From: Nemania diffusa
Taxonomy: Eukaryota; Ascomycota; Sordariomycetes; Xylariales; Xylariaceae
Length of the DNA stretch: 64,000 bases
Reading direction: 5' to 3'
Assembly: GCA_038501195.1 (NCBI GenBank)
Contig: JBBPUQ010000002.1
Location: forward strand, 1,674,001 to 1,738,000
The number at the start of each line of letters is the position of its first letter. The stretch's first letter is position 1. Under the pieces are notes generated by a model. That model ran no database searches. It was not told the origin of the DNA and saw only the letters and a list, made by a program, of their open reading frames with translations. Below, one piece after another: positions 62,221 to 64,000 of the stretch. Made by a program: the position numbers and the translations under genes.

Positions 62221-62501
62221 TCCGATATTTTTCCGATTTTTAATTAATTATTTAAGTGGAAATTTTTCAATATATATTTTTGTATGTAAATTTATATTCT
62301 ATTAAATATACAGCAATATAAAGCGGAGAACTAGTTAAAATTTTCAAAATATCAAAATATTAAGTAATTATCTATATAATCTTTTTACTAGGCCTTAATA
62401 GGTATTTTTGTTGATTTATTATAGCCTGTTGAAGTTAGTGAGTTTTGGTGGGAAACGTGGCCGATTAGGGGGGGGTGGCCAGCTTGGCGGGGGGGGGGCT
62501 C
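62221..62501. repeat. Right terminal inverted repeat of the split DNA element, about 281 bp
   Basis: Reverse complement of 31894-31930 plus 61736-61990. Its outer 100 bp keep a high G content, including a 12-G run ending at 62498. TA follows at 62502-62503. Confidence 0.82.
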
Positions 62502-62503
62502 TA

Positions 62504-62644
62504 AGGCAGGTACCTATGTAGGCAAAGGTACCTGCCAAAGAGATGGAACAACTGGGACCCTTCCTCAATTTTGTCCGCAAAGCCATTCGACATTGTCAGA
62601 AACACTTAAGGTACTTTTCCCCTGGTAGAAACTCTACAGCGAAG
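62504..62644 (+). promoter_or_regulatory. Right half of the former divergent promoter (CMC2 side)
   Basis: Only ~140 bp remain between the end of the DNA element and the CMC2 start codon. It has a TACCTA-type word at 62511-62520 and another TACCT at 62529. No binding site is assigned. Confidence 0.5.
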
Positions 62645-62959
62645 ATGCATCCTCACTTGCACACCAAGGACAATACAGGTATGCCAATTGACACGTGCAA
62701 ATGAATTGCCACCCACACAAGCTATAGACTGACCCGGGCGCATTATCTAGCATGCGAAGAGATTATGACCGCACTTGAGGACTGCCACGCACAAGGCTTC
62801 TTATGGAAATCAATGGGCATGTGCAATGATGCGAAACACCAGGTCACCCTTTGCCTACGAGCCGAGCGACTCAAGCGCACAGCTGCGAACCGGGAAGCCG
62901 CCAAGATAAAGCGCGAGAAAATCAAGAAGGTCTGGAGTGAGATCGACGAGAACTCCTGA
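62645..62959 (+). CDS. CMC2: Cytochrome c oxidase assembly factor CMC2
   Basis: Two exons, 62645-62678 and 62751-62959 (72-bp intron, TAG acceptor), 80 residues. The N-terminus MHPHLHTKDNT is encoded by exon 1 and is typical of the family. Two Cx9C motifs are complete: Cys13-Cys23 (CEEIMTALEDC) and Cys36-Cys46 (CNDAKHQVTLC), followed by a basic helix and the conserved end KKVWSEIDENS. CMC2 is a twin-Cx9C protein folded by the Mia40 relay in the mitochondrial intermembrane space and needed for respiratory complex IV assembly. The gene is intact even though the repeat block ends ~140 bp upstream. Confidence 0.94.
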
Positions 62960-63268
62960 GCCGTCGCATTGCACACGCCACAAACAAAAGTCTGCGCCGA
63001 TTATTTCGATGGGTTGTACAATATAATATGGATTGCATTCAGCTGGGGGATAGTCAGGCGTTTAGAAGGGTTACTGGCACGACCTCTTTATTTCGTACGA
63101 AGTAGCGGGCAATGCTACTTTACGTAGGGTTGGCATATCTGTTCTACTTCATGGGCCTTGTTTCAATTACGTAGTCTGCCAGCCACAAGATTTCAGATTC
63201 GACACACGACTTTGCCTATGCGAATCGACTACCCTATCCTTTCGCGACGATTCCGATATTTCCTCCTT
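62960..63268. other. Intergenic between CMC2 and the TMEM14 gene
   Basis: The shared 3' flank of two convergent genes, about 310 bp. I see nothing distinctive in it. Confidence 0.5.
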
Positions 63269-63716
63269 TCACAACGTCTTCCGGAAGGCATTACCAAACG
63301 TGTAGAGACCAAACGCGGAGATCAGACTGAGGACTGTTGGAACAGGTTTGCGAAGGCGAATAGCTCGGGGAATTGAAGAGCCGCCCAAGACAACCGAGGC
63401 AAGCAGAGCAAGCTCGATTCCATAAGGCTGGCGCGTCTGTAGGCGGTAACCACCGAGGCCATCTGGACATTGAAATCAGTGCTCATTACTTCCTCCCATT
63501 ACATATGTTGCTCGCTGTAGCACGTACATAAGAGACCGACAGTCACACCCGCCGCAATTGACGGCACAGAGCCGGTTCGGATGTAGCCCATCGTACCGCC
63601 GCCTGCCGTTAAGGCGCCGAGCACGAAAGCGATATTCTCCAAAGACTAGATAGCCGAGAAAGCAATATGCGTAGTTAGCCCCTGTATATAAAAAGGTATT
63701 TTTACCTACTCACCAT
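63269..63716 (-). CDS. TMEM14-family membrane protein
   Basis: Three coding exons: 63714-63716 (only ATG), 63528-63645, 63269-63462; 104 residues, the family's usual size. The sequence shows the glycine-rich helices of TMEM14 proteins: FVLGALTAGGGTMGYIRTGS, SIAAGVTVGLLYGLGGYRL, PYGIELALLASVVLGGSSIP, and the end RKPVPTVLSLISAFGLYTFG. TMEM14 proteins are small four-helix proteins, in animals mitochondrial inner-membrane proteins linked to haem precursor transport; the fungal role is less defined. The first intron (68 bp) has donor GTGAGT, branch GCTAAC and acceptor TAG, and an in-frame stop lies 5 codons upstream of the ATG, so the start is well fixed. Confidence 0.9.
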
Positions 63717-64000
63717 TTTTAGATGTGGTTACACTAGTTTTGAGTAAGATGGCAAGATGGCAAATTAGTTGATATTGGTATATTCATTCTAAGGCTCGAC
63801 GATTACTTCGACCTCGCAACCTAGCACCATAAAGAAGGCTCGGAATCGCATTGTGCAATAACCCCGACAGGTGCGGAGCTCCCCAATGACGCCGACACGA
63901 GAGGCTTGGCCAAGTGGAACCTAAATCCGGAGAAAGATGGCTGAAGCTCTATCTAGGTATCTCACTAGCCACATTTCCTTTAGACAGACAGGGGTTCTCT
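63717..64000. other. Upstream flank of the TMEM14 gene
   Basis: It contains the likely TMEM14 promoter. No other gene can be recognised before the window ends. Confidence 0.4.

Larger units (their letters stand above)
31894..62501. mobile_element. Long-inverted-repeat DNA element (about 0.8 kb) split by a nested retroelement block
   Basis: Both ends carry the same inverted terminus: GAGCCCCCCC... at 31894 and its complement ending ...GGGGGGCTC at 62501, each flanked by TA. Taking out the LTR element D (31931-61730) and one CTAAT joins 31930 to 61736 and restores a terminus that continues into CAGCCAC...ACCAAAACTTACTAAC, matching the reverse complement of 62340-62470 (CGGCCACGTTTCCC then ACCAAAACTCACTAAC). 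The restored element is about 803 bp with inverted repeats of roughly 280 bp and no coding sequence. TA duplication fits the Tc1/mariner superfamily; a non-autonomous MITE-like member is the best guess. Coordinates given span the whole block including the insertions. Confidence 0.82.

Noticed and set aside
31894..62501. Centromere, mitochondrial insertion or telomere-proximal DNA
   Set aside because: The block has discrete LTR pairs with target duplications and sits between two intact neighbouring genes, and its restored ends fit a simple insertion. No mitochondrial genes or telomere repeats are visible. A centromeric role is not excluded by sequence alone but is unnecessary.

Overview
The window is a piece of a filamentous ascomycete genome (Pezizomycotina, plausibly Sordariomycetes). 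The evidence is short introns of about 50-330 bp with GT...AG ends and CTAAC/CTGAC branch sites, fungal housekeeping orthologues (MON1, DOP1, RRN3, HAP3/hapC, prefoldin 2, CMC2, a TMEM14 protein), an adenylation-thiolation-reductase NRPS-like gene beside a dead polyketide synthase fragment, and a 30-kb block of AT-only DNA that carries the marks of repeat-induced point mutation (RIP).

Positions 1-31.9 kb and 62.5-64 kb are ordinary gene-bearing DNA. In order: the 3' part of a long disordered protein gene (+, cut by the window edge); MON1 (-); a decayed ketosynthase relic of a highly reducing PKS (-); an intact six-exon NRPS-like carboxylate reductase gene (+); DOP1/dopA (+, six exons, 1,872 residues); a small single-span membrane protein (+); a bZIP factor gene with an apparent one-base deletion (-); RRN3 (-); the CCAAT-binding subunit gene HAP3/hapC (-, four exons); a 4.4-kb gene-poor stretch; prefoldin subunit 2 (-). 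To the right of the AT block lie CMC2 (+) and a TMEM14-family gene (-), whose start codon seems to be an exon on its own.

The AT block resolves into nested mobile elements. A TA-flanked, long-inverted-repeat DNA element of about 0.8 kb lies between prefoldin 2 and CMC2. It is split at CTAAT by an LTR retrotransposon (D, 31931-61730) with 184-bp LTRs, TG...CA ends and a CTAAT target duplication. Inside D sit three more LTR pairs: A (35201-43657), B (44015-52144, 277-bp LTRs, ATAAA duplication) and C (54363-60278, 308-bp LTRs, ATATA duplication). Removing A, B and C leaves D at about 7.3 kb, a normal size. Protein relics are still legible: a Copia-type reverse transcriptase in D with its DD turned to NN, and a Copia-type integrase plus RT-entry segment in C, all in one unshifted frame. 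The two D LTRs differ by 37 transitions and by no transversion or indel in 184 columns.

The consequence is that prefoldin 2 and CMC2, which read away from each other, once had start codons only about 340 bp apart. They now stand 30.9 kb apart, with heavily mutated repeat DNA starting 200 bp and ending 140 bp from their start codons. All coordinates and splice sites are read by eye from the sequence; no search or computation was run.
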